Notes: generated by a model not told the origin, from the letters alone. DNA of 16,955 nucleotides from Casimicrobiaceae bacterium (GCA_955652025.1 CATPAO010000347.1:1-16955), one strand, 5' to 3'; positions 1-7,394 are shown, counted from the first letter of the stretch. Program-made: numbers and translations.

Positions 1-222
1 GTTCGCGAGTATCAGGCGGACGAGTCCCAACAGCATCAGCACGAACAACACTCCGCCGATCACGCCGGCGACGATGATGTGCTGCGGCTTGATCGTCGCC
101 ATGTCCTGCTCGAGATTGCGCCGCTTGCGCACCCCGAAAAAGCTCCAGAACACCGCCAGAACGATTTGAAGAAAGTTCACCCGCCCGGGCGGCGGAGCAT
201 CGGCGGGAGGATCGGCGGGCAT
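1..222 (-). CDS. DUF2970 family membrane protein (3' end outside window)
   Basis: Reading leftwards from an ATG at 222, 74 codons stay open to the window edge. The protein starts with a Pro/Ala-rich stretch (about residues 1-14). An aromatic segment with the motif [11 protein letters not shown] follows (about 25-36), then a [11 protein letters not shown] segment leading into one hydrophobic helix (about 52-73). This pattern is typical of DUF2970, a family of roughly 60-80 residues with one membrane helix, common in Betaproteobacteria. In relatives it often sits among cytochrome c oxidase assembly genes (ctaG, coxC), but nothing in this window tests that. Its biochemical role is unknown. The stop codon must lie just beyond base 1, so the gene is almost complete. 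I see no good Shine-Dalgarno before the ATG. It diverges from the globin gene; the 135 bases between them hold no promoter I can name. Confidence 0.75.
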   Translation of the reverse strand, partial: MPADPPADAPPPGRVNFLQIVLAVFWSFFGVRKRRNLEQDMATIKPQHIIVAGVIGGVLFVLMLLGLVRLILAN

Positions 223-357
223 TTTGTCGGGCGCCGGTTGGACGGAAGACGTCGATCGATCCTAGCACGCAGGATGCGGCAGCACGACGTGCATCCAGGA
301 CCGGACCGGAATCGTAGATGGGGTTGCAGCCGTTTTCCCACCCCTTCGGAGGATTCC

Positions 358-816
358 ATGGTCGAAACCCCCAGTCCGTTGCGCCGCACGCTCGTCGTCG
401 CCGCCGCCGCCGCGGCGTTTCTGATTTCCGCCTGCCAGTCGATGGACACGATGACGCCGCAAAAATCGCTGTACGACCGGCTGGGCGGCCAGCCCGCGGT
501 GACCGCCGTCGTCGACGATTTCGTCGGCAACGTTGCCGCGGACAATCGCATCAACGGCTTTTTCGCGCGCACCGACATCCCGCGACTCAAGAAGAACCTG
601 GTCGATCAGATCTGCCAGGGCACCGGCGGTCCCTGCACGTACACCGGGCGCGATATGCGCACCGCGCACAAGGGCATGAACATCACCGACGCGCAGTTCA
701 ACGCGCTGGTCGAGGACCTCGTGAAGACTCTCGACAAGTTCAAGGTGCCGGAGAAGGAAAAAGGCGAACTGCTCGGCGTCCTGGGCCCGATGAAGCCGCA
801 AATCGTCGGTCAATAG
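358..816 (+). CDS. Group 1 truncated haemoglobin, predicted lipoprotein
   Basis: The 152-residue protein has a hydrophobic signal (about 10-25) ending in the lipobox I-S-A-C, with Cys26 as the predicted lipidated residue. A truncated 2/2 globin fold follows: SLYDRLGG near 37, a B helix with VDDFV, NGFFA with the CD1 Phe at 69, and the proximal haem ligand His104 in [11 protein letters not shown]. This haem protein is therefore predicted to sit in the periplasm, tethered to a membrane, where it could bind O2, NO or another small ligand; its true role is not known. Aligned by eye with mycobacterial trHbN, the B10 Tyr is replaced by Val56 and the E11 Gln by Leu81. Cys86 and Cys93 could form a disulphide. 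The ATG at 358 has GGAGG at 348-352. A frame open upstream to 79 lacks support. A possible terminator follows. Confidence 0.85.
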   Translation: MVETPSPLRRTLVVAAAAAAFLISACQSMDTMTPQKSLYDRLGGQPAVTAVVDDFVGNVAADNRINGFFARTDIPRLKKNLVDQICQGTGGPCTYTGRDMRTAHKGMNITDAQFNALVEDLVKTLDKFKVPEKEKGELLGVLGPMKPQIVGQ

Positions 817-823
817 TGGCACA

Positions 824-893
824 CCGGAGACGGCCGGACCGCTGCCTCCCCGCCCATCAGGGGGCCCAGAACGGCCCTCCGGAGTCGCTTTTT
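824..893 (+). terminator. Possible intrinsic terminator after the globin gene
   Basis: CCGGAG at 824-829 and GGCC at 832-835 pair with GGCC at 873-876 and CTCCGG at 877-882, leaving a 2-base bulge. A smaller CCCC/GGGG hairpin lies inside at 848-864. Five T residues at 889-893 follow six bases after the stem. It lies between the globin stop and the clpB promoter, where a terminator would insulate the two. The loop is long and the T-run short, so the call is tentative. Confidence 0.4.
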
Positions 894-894
894 G

Positions 895-922
895 GTTGAA
901 AGCGAGCAGAATTCCCCCATTT
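895..922 (+). promoter_or_regulatory. Sigma-32 (RpoH) heat-shock promoter of clpB
   Basis: GTTGAAA at 895-901 is followed by 13 bases and then CCCCATTT at 915-922. The RpoH consensus is CTTGAAA, 11-16 bases, CCCCATnT, so only one specified base differs. Transcription would start near 929, giving a leader of about 35 bases before the GTG at 964. ClpB is a classic RpoH target, which makes the match convincing. Confidence 0.8.
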
Positions 923-963
923 GTCTAGGTCAATGACAAATTCCGGCGATGGGGGATTCGCAA

Positions 964-3555
964 GTGAGATTCGACAAGCTAACAACCAAGTTTCAACAGG
1001 CGCTCGCCGACGCGCAAAGCTTGGCACTCGGCCACGACGCGGGCTTCATCGAGCCGCAGCATCTGCTGGCGGCGCTCCTCGCGCAGGAGGATGGCGGCAC
1101 GGCGTCGTTGCTGGCGCGCGCGGGCGTCGCCGTGCCCAAGTTGCAGAGCGCGCTCAAGCAGGCGATCGAGCGGCTGCCCAAAGTCGAGGGGACCGCAGGG
1201 GAGATCGGCGTCTCGCGCGATCTCAACAACCTGCTCAACCTGACCGATAAGGAAGCGAGCAAGCGCGGCGACCAGTTCATCGCGAGCGAGCTGTTTCTGC
1301 TCGCGCTCGCCGACGACAAAGGCGCGACGGGACGCCTCCTCAAGGACAACGGGTTGACGCGCAAGGCGCTGGAAGCGGCGATCGAGGCGGTGCGCGGCGG
1401 TGCCGGCGTCGATTCTCAGGAGGCGGAAGGCCAGCGCGAGGCGCTCAAGAAATACACGATCGACCTAACCGAGCGCGCGCGCAAAGGCAAGCTCGATCCG
1501 GTGATCGGCCGCGATGACGAAATCCGCCGCACGATCCAGATCCTGCAGCGGCGCACGAAAAACAATCCGGTGCTGATCGGCGAGCCCGGCGTCGGCAAGA
1601 CGGCGATCGTGGAAGGCCTCGCGCAGCGGATCGTCAACGGCGAAGTCCCGGAGACGCTCAAGAACAAACGCGTGCTGTCGCTCGACATGGCCCAATTGCT
1701 TGCCGGGGCGAAATACCGCGGCGAATTCGAGGAACGGTTGAAAGCAGTGCTGAAGGACATCGCTGCCGACGAAGGCCGCACGATCGTCTTCATCGACGAG
1801 CTGCACACGATGGTCGGCGCCGGCAAGGCGGAGGGCGCGATCGACGCCGGCAACATGCTGAAGCCCGCGCTCGCCCGCGGCGAGCTCCACTGCGTCGGCG
1901 CGACGACGCTCGACGAGTACCGCAAGTACATCGAGAAGGATGCCGCGCTCGAGCGCCGCTTCCAGAAAGTGCTGGTCGACGAGCCTTCGGTCGAGTCGAC
2001 GATCGCCATCCTGCGCGGCCTGCAGGAACGCTACGAGATCCACCACGGCGTCGAGATCACCGACCCGGCGATCGTCGCGGCGGCGGAGCTCTCCCATCGC
2101 TACATCACCGACCGGTTCCTGCCCGACAAGGCGATCGATCTGATCGACGAGGCCGCGGCGCGGGTCAAGATGGAGATCGACTCGAAGCCCGAGGCGATGG
2201 ACCGGATCGACCGCCGGCTGATCCAGCTCAAGATCGAACGCGAGGCGGTCAAGAAGGAAAAGGACGAGGCGTCGAAAAAGCGCCTGGCCGCGATCGAGGA
2301 AGAGATCCAGCGGCTCGAGCGCGAATACGCCGACCTGAACGAAGTGTGGCAGGCCGAAAAGGCGCAGGTCGCCGGCGCACAGCACATCAAGGAAGAGATC
2401 GACAAGATCAAGCTACAGATGGACGAGGCGCGGCGCAAGGGCGACTGGCAGAAGATGAGCGAGCTGCAATACGGCAAGCTGCCGCAGCTCGAGGCGCAGT
2501 TGAAGACCACCGACAGGAAGCTCGCGGCCGAGCAGGCGAAAAAGCCGCAACTGCTGCGCACGCAGGTCGGCGCTGAAGAGATCGCCGAAGTTGTGTCTCG
2601 CGCCACCGGCATTCCGGTCTCGAAGATGATGCAAGGCGAGCGCGACAAGCTCTTGCAGATGGAAGACAAGCTGCACCAGCGCGTCGTCGGACAGGACGAG
2701 GCGGTGCGGCTCGTGTCGGACGCGATCCGGCGCTCGCGCTCGGGGCTCGCCGATCCCGACCGGCCGTACGGGTCGTTCCTGTTCCTCGGCCCGACGGGCG
2801 TCGGAAAGACAGAGCTCTGCAAGGCGCTGGCGGAATTCCTGTTCGACACCGAGCACGCGATGATCCGTATCGACATGTCGGAGTTCATGGAAAAGCATTC
2901 GGTCGCGCGGATGATCGGCGCGCCGCCGGGCTATGTCGGCTACGAGGAAGGCGGGTATCTGACCGAAGCGGTGCGCCGCAAGCCGTACTCGCTGATTCTG
3001 CTGGACGAGATCGAGAAGGCGCATCCCGACGTGTTCAACGTGCTTTTGCAGGTGCTGGACGACGGGCGCATGACGGACGGGCAGGGGCGGACCGTGGACT
3101 TCAAGAACACGGTGATCGTGATGACGTCCAATCTCGGCTCGCACAAGATCCAGCAGATGACCGACGATGGGTCGGACTACGCGCTCGTCAAGATCGCCGT
3201 AATGGCCGAAGTGAAGGCGCATTTCCGGCCGGAGTTCGTGAATCGCATCGACGAGATCGTCGTGTTCCAGCCGCTCGCCGAAACGCAGATCGCCGCAATC
3301 GCCAAGATCCAGTTGAAGGCGCTGGAAGCGCGGCTCGCCAAGCTGGAGATCAATCTGTCGGTGTCCGACGCGGCGTTGAAGGTGGTCGCGAGCGCCGGGT
3401 TCGATCCGGTCTACGGTGCGCGGCCGCTGAAGCGCGCGATCCAGCAGCAGATCGAGAATCCGCTCGCGCGAGAGATCTTGGCTGGCAAGTACGCTGCCGG
3501 CGACACGATCAAGGTCGGTGCCAGCGGGAGCGAGATCACGTTCGCGAAAACGTGA
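964..3555 (+). CDS. clpB: ATP-dependent disaggregase ClpB (Hsp104 family)
   Basis: This cytoplasmic AAA+ hexamer works with DnaK/DnaJ/GrpE to pull polypeptides out of aggregates after heat stress. The product is 863 residues, close to the 857 of E. coli. Order: N-domain (1-145); NBD1 with Walker A GEPGVGKT at 206-213, Walker B VFIDELH at 275-281, pore-loop Tyr251 and arginine fingers Arg331/332; a Lys/Glu-rich coiled-coil middle domain (about 405-520); NBD2 with Walker A GPTGVGKT at 609-616, pore-loop Tyr657 and Walker [10 protein letters not shown] at 677-685; and a C-domain with GARPLKRAI. All catalytic motifs are intact. I chose the GTG at 964 because relatives start M-R-F-D-K and GGGGGA lies 7 bases upstream. 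An in-frame ATG at 949 would add five residues but has no good ribosome site. A sigma-32 promoter lies upstream. Confidence 0.97.
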   Translation: MRFDKLTTKFQQALADAQSLALGHDAGFIEPQHLLAALLAQEDGGTASLLARAGVAVPKLQSALKQAIERLPKVEGTAGEIGVSRDLNNLLNLTDKEASKRGDQFIASELFLLALADDKGATGRLLKDNGLTRKALEAAIEAVRGGAGVDSQEAEGQREALKKYTIDLTERARKGKLDPVIGRDDEIRRTIQILQRRTKNNPVLIGEPGVGKTAIVEGLAQRIVNGEVPETLKNKRVLSLDMAQLLAGAKYRGEFEERLKAVLKDIAADEGRTIVFIDELHTMVGAGKAEGAIDAGNMLKPALARGELHCVGATTLDEYRKYIEKDAALERRFQKVLVDEPSVESTIAILRGLQERYEIHHGVEITDPAIVAAAELSHRYITDRFLPDKAIDLIDEAAARVKMEIDSKPEAMDRIDRRLIQLKIEREAVKKEKDEASKKRLAAIEEEIQRLEREYADLNEVWQAEKAQVAGAQHIKEEIDKIKLQMDEARRKGDWQKMSELQYGKLPQLEAQLKTTDRKLAAEQAKKPQLLRTQVGAEEIAEVVSRATGIPVSKMMQGERDKLLQMEDKLHQRVVGQDEAVRLVSDAIRRSRSGLADPDRPYGSFLFLGPTGVGKTELCKALAEFLFDTEHAMIRIDMSEFMEKHSVARMIGAPPGYVGYEEGGYLTEAVRRKPYSLILLDEIEKAHPDVFNVLLQVLDDGRMTDGQGRTVDFKNTVIVMTSNLGSHKIQQMTDDGSDYALVKIAVMAEVKAHFRPEFVNRIDEIVVFQPLAETQIAAIAKIQLKALEARLAKLEINLSVSDAALKVVASAGFDPVYGARPLKRAIQQQIENPLAREILAGKYAAGDTIKVGASGSEITFAKT

Positions 3556-3562
3556 CCGTGGG

Positions 3563-3997
3563 TCATTCCTTTGCGCTGACGGCGGCCGGCGCACCGACGA
3601 TGCTGAACAGCACGCTGGTCGTCCAGCCGAACGCGAACACGCCCGACATCGCCATCATCGGCGCGAGGATGCGCCACGCAGGCGTCAGCGCGTTCTCGGC
3701 GTAGCCCAGCGTGGTATAGGTGACCGCGGCATAATAGTAGGCGTCGCGAAACGCGGCGATCGCCCCCGTCCACGTGAGCGCCGCGGCCCACAGCAGCACT
3801 TCGACAAGGTGCGTAAAAAGCATCAGGAAGATCATGAGACTGAACGCGATCTCGCGCCGCAGGTGCAGCGGCGGCATCCGCTGGTAGTCGCGGTTGATGT
3901 GCTGGATGTAGAACATGCCGACGCCGTGGATCATCAGCACCGCGACCAGCGCGCCTGCGCCGAGGGCGATTTCCCAAATCGGCCGCAATTGGTCCAT
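3563..3997 (-). CDS. Small potassium-channel-like membrane protein (Ion_trans_2 type)
   Basis: The 144-residue protein has hydrophobic helices at about 8-32, 51-78 and 108-135. Between the last two is a pore loop with the filter-like sequence TYTTLGYAE at 93-101. This matches the short bacterial two-pore-type K+ channel family, whose members usually read TTLGYGD here. It would sit in the inner membrane and conduct K+ or a related cation; ion selectivity is inferred, not shown. The last filter Gly is Ala100 and the Asp is Glu101, which is unusual. No cytoplasmic RCK domain is present. I prefer the ATG at 3997 because the membrane helix begins soon after and a weak GGGA precedes it; an in-frame ATG at 4027 would add ten residues. 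Its stop lies 7 bases from the clpB stop, tail-to-tail. It diverges from the next gene. Confidence 0.8.
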   Translation of the reverse strand: MDQLRPIWEIALGAGALVAVLMIHGVGMFYIQHINRDYQRMPPLHLRREIAFSLMIFLMLFTHLVEVLLWAAALTWTGAIAAFRDAYYYAAVTYTTLGYAENALTPAWRILAPMMAMSGVFAFGWTTSVLFSIVGAPAAVSAKE

Positions 3998-4067
3998 GGT
4001 GTTCCCGTCGCGTGAAGCGCGCGCCATTCTGCCGCGATTGCGCGCCGGCCACGGAATGCGCCCTTGC

Positions 4068-4081
4068 CGCGAATGTTCGCG
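4068..4081. promoter_or_regulatory. Inverted repeat between divergent genes
   Basis: CGCGAA at 4068-4073 and TTCGCG at 4076-4081 form a perfect 6-base inverted repeat around TG. It lies in the 128-base gap between the channel gene (minus) and the secreted-protein gene (plus), where an operator for either could sit. There is no protein evidence, and short GC-rich inverted repeats arise by chance. Confidence 0.25.
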
Positions 4082-4125
4082 CGAATAGCCCCGTCGCGTG
4101 GGCCTGATGCGGAGGAGAGGACGTC

Positions 4126-4755
4126 ATGGACCGAACAGGGACGGCGTGGAACTCGGTGCGGAAATGGCTGGCCGCGTCGTGGCTGGTGTTTGCGCTGGTG
4201 GAACCCGCCGCCGCGGCATTCCACCTGTTTCGCATCAACGAGGTTTACTCGAGCGCGGACGGGACCGTGCAATTCGTCGAGCTCAAGGAAGCGACGGGCT
4301 CCAACTTCGAGTCATTCTGGATGGGAAACGCGCTGACGTCGACTCAGGGCGCCACGGTCCGTACGTTCGTATTCCCGACGAATTTGCCCAGCACTTCCAC
4401 GGCGAGCAAGTCGGTGCTGGTCGCGACGCCGGCGTTCGCGGCGGCGGCCGGCATCAGTCCGGACTTCGTCGTGCCTGCACCGTTTCTCTTCCCCGGCGGC
4501 GGCACGATCAACTATGCCGGCGTCGACAATGTGACCTACGCGGGGTTGCCGACGGATGGCGTGACGTCGATCGATCGCAACGGCGTGCGCGCGCCCGCGA
4601 CACCCACTAATTTCGCCGGCCAGACCGGAACGTTCGCATCGGCGCCGCCGCCATCGACGCCGGCGATCGGCGTTCCGACGCTGGGAGCGACCGGTCTCGC
4701 ATTCGTGGCCGTGCTTATGGCGCTGATCGTCGCGTTCGCAGGGCGCCGGCGCTAG
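4126..4755 (+). CDS. Exported protein with IPTL-CTERM-like C-terminal anchor
   Basis: The 209-residue product starts with a signal peptide (charged start, hydrophobic 14-30, cleavage likely after the AAAA near 28-31). The body begins FHLFRINEVYSSADGTVQFVEL and carries Gly/Thr/Ser-rich beta-type sequence. I recognise this start from uncharacterised exported proteobacterial proteins. The C-terminus has VPTL at 183-186, a hydrophobic helix (about 190-205) and RRR at 207-209. This is the plan of IPTL-CTERM/PEP-CTERM sorting tails, which are membrane anchored and may be processed by an exosortase. The usual S-E-W after IPTL is replaced by G-A-T, so the match is to the layout more than to the letters. 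No exosortase gene is in the window. GGAGGAG at 4111-4117 is a strong ribosome site. Function is unknown; a surface or matrix role is inferred. Confidence 0.75.
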   Translation: MDRTGTAWNSVRKWLAASWLVFALVEPAAAAFHLFRINEVYSSADGTVQFVELKEATGSNFESFWMGNALTSTQGATVRTFVFPTNLPSTSTASKSVLVATPAFAAAAGISPDFVVPAPFLFPGGGTINYAGVDNVTYAGLPTDGVTSIDRNGVRAPATPTNFAGQTGTFASAPPPSTPAIGVPTLGATGLAFVAVLMALIVAFAGRRR

Positions 4756-4774
4756 CGACGCGTACGCATGCCGG

Positions 4775-5158
4775 CTACACGTGAAGCAGGTGCCCGCCGC
4801 CGAATGACCAGTTCTCCCAGGCCGTTTCCACGAAAACGATCATGACCTGACCGGCGTCGATACCGGGCTCGCGCGCGAGGTTCGCTACGATGTCCGCGAT
4901 CACCTTGCGCTTGATCTTCGCGCTGCGCCCGACCGACCACAGGATTTCGATCAGCGTGTAGTTGGCGTCGCGCGGCGCGTCCAGATCCGGATAGCGCGGA
5001 TCGAAACGAAATCCCTCGGCGTCCAATTCGATCACGCGTTGAAAGCGATCGGCTTCCGGCACGCCGGAGGCGACGAGCGCGCGATGAACACCCGCCAAGA
5101 CCGCGTCCTTGAACGCGCGCGGCTTCGGTTTTTGCACGGTGACGGTGACGAGGGGCAC
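4775..5158 (-). CDS. Tautomerase family protein (MSAD/4-OT superfamily)
   Basis: This protein of about 127 residues reads M-P-L-V-T-V at its start, then AGVHRAL, DRFQ, ILWSVGRS and ETAWENWSFG near the C-terminus. The ENWSFG ending is typical of tautomerases related to malonate semialdehyde decarboxylase. In this superfamily the initiator Met is removed and the exposed Pro acts as catalytic base or acid. I chose the GTG at 5158 because it places Pro directly after the initiator; a TTG at 5170 would bury the Pro at position 6. The substrate cannot be told from sequence. It starts 22 bases after the stop of the DUF2917 gene and is probably co-transcribed with it, both diverging from a LysR regulator. 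Its stop faces the upstream plus-strand gene, with 19 bases between. Confidence 0.85.
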   Translation of the reverse strand: MPLVTVTVQKPKPRAFKDAVLAGVHRALVASGVPEADRFQRVIELDAEGFRFDPRYPDLDAPRDANYTLIEILWSVGRSAKIKRKVIADIVANLAREPGIDAGQVMIVFVETAWENWSFGGGHLLHV

Positions 5159-5180
5159 GTTGGTTTCCAAGCCATCGCGA

Positions 5181-5528
5181 TTAGACGTAGGGCAGCCAGC
5201 GCCGGTCGAACCGCGCTTCGCCGACCGAGCCCAACCACGCTTTGATTCGTGACGACAGGCGGACGCGGCGGCTTAGCGAGTGCGCGAGTTCCGCGACGAT
5301 CCCGACGAGGCAGACCGTTGCCGTGCCCTGCGCCTCGATGATCGTCAGGCCTTGCCGCTCGACCGTCCACACATCGCCGGCGCGCAACACGATGTCGCGT
5401 CGGTCGCGCTCTTGCGTGATCCAAAGCGTACCTTTCGTCACGCGTAGCGTCGTTCCGCGGGCATCGTTCAACTCGACGAGATCACCTTCGCCGAGATCCA
5501 GGACTTTATCGTATCCGTTGCAGGTCAT
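5181..5528 (-). CDS. DUF2917 domain protein
   Basis: The 115-residue protein contains LRVTKGTLWITQERD (about 28-42) and a following RAGDVWTVERQGLTIIEAQ. This is the signature of DUF2917, a small beta-rich, cupin-like domain of unknown function common in Betaproteobacteria. No signal peptide or membrane helix is evident. The C-terminal third is Arg-rich (SLSRRVRLSSRIKAWLG) and probably helical. The ATG at 5528 has GGAG about ten bases upstream; the same frame stays open to 5732 but would run through the divergent promoter region. DUF2917 genes often lie next to LysR-type regulators, as here (5744, plus). It is probably the first gene of a two-gene unit with the tautomerase. Confidence 0.8.
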   Translation of the reverse strand: MTCNGYDKVLDLGEGDLVELNDARGTTLRVTKGTLWITQERDRRDIVLRAGDVWTVERQGLTIIEAQGTATVCLVGIVAELAHSLSRRVRLSSRIKAWLGSVGEARFDRRWLPYV

Positions 5529-5570
5529 GACTCTATCTCCGTAGTCCGCCGGGTATTCGCGGGCGGTTCG

Positions 5571-5749
5571 CCGGACCGGTGCTGTCGTATTCATACATGC
5601 GTACAATGCATCCATTATTGGCAACCGGGTCCGGTCTCCGCGGCGGCGCACCCCGTCGTTTTGGCGGAGCGTTGGACAGATTATGGAGGCGACCTCGGTT
5701 CCGCTCAAACGAGGAATCCGAATGACTTGCATGAGTCTGGTGCATGCAT
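5571..5749. promoter_or_regulatory. Divergent control region between DUF2917 gene and lysR
   Basis: The 215-base gap is locally AT-rich (about 5588-5620) and holds several repeated words. CCGGACCGGT at 5571-5580 is complementary to ACCGGGTCCGG at 5624-5634 apart from one extra G; the latter also holds the small inverted repeat ACCGG-GT-CCGGT (5624-5635). TGCAT occurs at 5607-5611, 5728-5732, 5741-5745 and 5745-5749, the last two forming TGCATGCA over the lysR start codon. LysR regulators usually bind between themselves and a divergent target, so these are plausible sites for autoregulation. I cannot identify a definite LysR box or a -35/-10 pair. Confidence 0.35.
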
Positions 5750-6712
5750 AAGACGTTGCGCGCGCTGCCGTCGCTCGATTTCCTGCGCGGCTTCGAGGCG
5801 GCGGGACGCCGACTGTCGTTCACGCTTGCGGCCGACGAGCTGTTCCTCACCCAATCGGCGTTGTCGCGGCAGATCAAGGCACTCGAAGATGCGCTCGGCA
5901 TCGCGCTGTTCGAGCGACGGCATCGAGCGCTGGCGTTCACCGCGGCCGGTGGCGCATTCCACCGCGCGGTGACCGACGCGCTCGAATCGCTGGCCGCGGC
6001 GGCCGAGCGGACGCGCGGCGCCACCCGGTCGCCCGGCCTTACGCTGTCGACGACGGTGTCGTTCGCGTCGCTGTGGATCATTCCGCGCCTCGCGACGTTT
6101 CGCGCGCGGCAGCCGGACGTCGAAGTCTACGTATCGGCCGACGATCGCCTGGTGGACTTGAGCCGGGGCGAAGTCGACATCGCCGTGCGCTATCTGCCGG
6201 ACGCCGCGGCGCCCGAGGGTGCGGTGCGTCTGTTTGGCGAGCGGATGACGCCGGTCGCGAGTCCGAAGGTCGCGAAGAGAGGCGCCGCGCCGCTGCGATC
6301 GCCGGCCGATCTTGCCGGGCATGTGCTGCTCCATCTCGACGATTCCGACGGCCGCACGCCGTGGCTCGATTGGCGGAGCTGGCTCGCCTCCAACGGACAG
6401 CCCGGTCTCAAGCCGGCCGGATCGCTTCGCTTCAAGATCTACGATCAGGTGATCCAAGCGGCGGTCGGTGGCCAGGGGGTTGCGCTCGGCCGCTTGCCGA
6501 TGATCGCCGAGCACCTTCGCGACCGGCGTCTCGTCGCGCCATTCCCGAAGAAGTACGATTCCGCGCGCGGCTACTTCGCGATCGTCGCGCCGCGCGCCGC
6601 CGACCGCGACGACGTCCGCGCGTTTCTCCGCTGGCTCACCGACGAAGCCGCGCGCGAGACCATCGACGCCGCGCCGGCCGCGGCAACGGCGCGCGGAAAA
6701 ACGAAACGATGA
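5744..6712 (+). CDS. LysR-type transcriptional regulator (GcvA-like)
   Basis: The 322-residue protein has an N-terminal winged helix-turn-helix (about 8-68: LDFLRGFEAAGRRLSFTLAA, then TQSALSRQIKALED and LFERR). A LysR substrate-binding domain follows (about 95-300), including ATFRARQPDVEVYV and a GEVDIAVRY segment. LPSLDFLRGFEAAGR and the GEVDIAVRYLP motif point to the GcvA/AmpR-like branch. It is a cytoplasmic DNA-binding regulator whose inducer is unknown. The divergent DUF2917-tautomerase pair is the natural first target, by the usual LysR layout; that is inference. The ATG at 5744 has no clear ribosome site; upstream in-frame starts would cut into the promoter region. The tail (about 308-322) is Ala/Lys/Arg-rich. 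Confidence 0.92.
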   Translation: MHKTLRALPSLDFLRGFEAAGRRLSFTLAADELFLTQSALSRQIKALEDALGIALFERRHRALAFTAAGGAFHRAVTDALESLAAAAERTRGATRSPGLTLSTTVSFASLWIIPRLATFRARQPDVEVYVSADDRLVDLSRGEVDIAVRYLPDAAAPEGAVRLFGERMTPVASPKVAKRGAAPLRSPADLAGHVLLHLDDSDGRTPWLDWRSWLASNGQPGLKPAGSLRFKIYDQVIQAAVGGQGVALGRLPMIAEHLRDRRLVAPFPKKYDSARGYFAIVAPRAADRDDVRAFLRWLTDEAARETIDAAPAAATARGKTKR

Positions 6713-6737
6713 GCGCCGCCGGGCCAAGGCGCGGGTG

Positions 6738-6785
6738 CTCCCGGGGCAGCGCAGCGGCGCGAGCCGCGAGCGGTGGGGTCCCATG
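6738..6785 (+). repeat. Copy A of a 48-base start-codon repeat with GNRA-type hairpin
   Basis: The element ends at the methyltransferase ATG (6783-6785). It aligns without gaps to copy B (15734-15687, minus) at 38 of 48 bases, with 23 of 25 identical in the core 6747-6771. A hairpin occupies 6750-6772: outer CGC/GCG, inner GCGGC (6754-6758) pairing with GCCGC (6763-6767), loop GCGA (GNRA type). GGTGGGG lies between the hairpin and the ATG. Two differences from copy B fall in the loop and in the internal bulge, so neither breaks a pair. Confidence 0.6.
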
Positions 6786-7319
6786 ATCGCGCCGTCGCCG
6801 TGGATCGAGCGGTGGGCGCATCTCGTCCGACCGGGCGCGCGCGTGCTTGACGTCGCGGCGGGGCAGGGTCGCCACGCACGATTTTTCGCTGCCCGCGGCG
6901 GACGCGTGCTCGCAATTGACCGCGACCGTGACGCGCTCGCCGCGATGGCCGGCGTGCCGGAGATCGAAACGCGCGTCGCCGATCTCGAAACCGAACCCTG
7001 GCCGCTCGGACACGAGACGTTCGACGCGATCGTCGTCGTCCGCTATCTGCATCGACCGCTGTTGCCGCAGCTGCTCGCCGCGCTGGCCGGCGACGGTGTG
7101 CTGCTCTACGAAACGTTCGCCGTCGGCAACGAGGCGTTCGGCCGTCCGACGAATCCCGAGTTTCTGTTGCGTCCGGAGGAATTGTTGCAAGTAGTGCGCG
7201 GACGGCTCTCGGTGATCGCATTCGAGCAAGGACGGGTCGACGGCGAGCGTCCCGCCGTCGTGCAACGCTTGGCGGCGGTGGGTCTCGGCGCCGCATGGCC
7301 GACGCAGCTCGCGCCCTGA
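6783..7319 (+). CDS. Class I SAM-dependent methyltransferase
   Basis: The 178-residue protein has a Rossmann-type SAM site: motif I VLDVAAGQGRHARF starting at residue 21, the acidic end of strand 2 at Asp46 (AIDRD), VADLE at about 65-69, and FDAIVVVRYLHRPLLP near 80-95. A conserved YETFAVGNEAFGRPTNPEFLLRP region (109-131) marks a small family of stand-alone methyltransferases whose acceptor is unknown. It has no signal peptide and is probably cytoplasmic. I chose the ATG at 6783, immediately after the hairpin repeat. An in-frame GTG at 6735 would translate the repeat itself, which is not expected because the same element stands before another gene's start. It lies 70 bases after lysR and 75 bases before dapA. 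It may be co-transcribed with lysR; a possible -10 for dapA lies between it and dapA. Confidence 0.85.
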   Translation: MIAPSPWIERWAHLVRPGARVLDVAAGQGRHARFFAARGGRVLAIDRDRDALAAMAGVPEIETRVADLETEPWPLGHETFDAIVVVRYLHRPLLPQLLAALAGDGVLLYETFAVGNEAFGRPTNPEFLLRPEELLQVVRGRLSVIAFEQGRVDGERPAVVQRLAAVGLGAAWPTQLAP

Positions 7320-7363
7320 GATTGGCGCTGCGGTGCAACGCGGCGGGGACAAGCGTTATCAGG

Positions 7364-7369
7364 TAAAAT
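7364..7369 (+). promoter_or_regulatory. Possible -10 element for the dapA operon
   Basis: TAAAAT at 7364-7369 differs from TATAAT at one base. No convincing -35 lies 16-18 bases upstream. An in-frame ATG at 7368 overlaps it; if this is a promoter, that ATG cannot be used and the ATG at 7395 gains support. Confidence 0.3.
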
Positions 7370-7394
7370 GCTGCATTTTTCCGAGCGACCTTTT

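Noticed and set aside
79..357. Upstream extension of the globin frame to 79
   Set aside because: It runs antisense over the DUF2970 gene, and the ATG at 358 has a strong ribosome site directly before the signal peptide.
2413..3594. Long minus-strand open frame (393 codons) over clpB
   Set aside because: It is a shadow of the strongly conserved ClpB NBD2 coding sequence.
5705..6784. Long open frame (359 codons) on the minus strand over lysR
   Set aside because: It is antisense to a clear LysR protein and very Arg-rich, as expected for a shadow frame in GC-rich DNA; no family pattern is visible.
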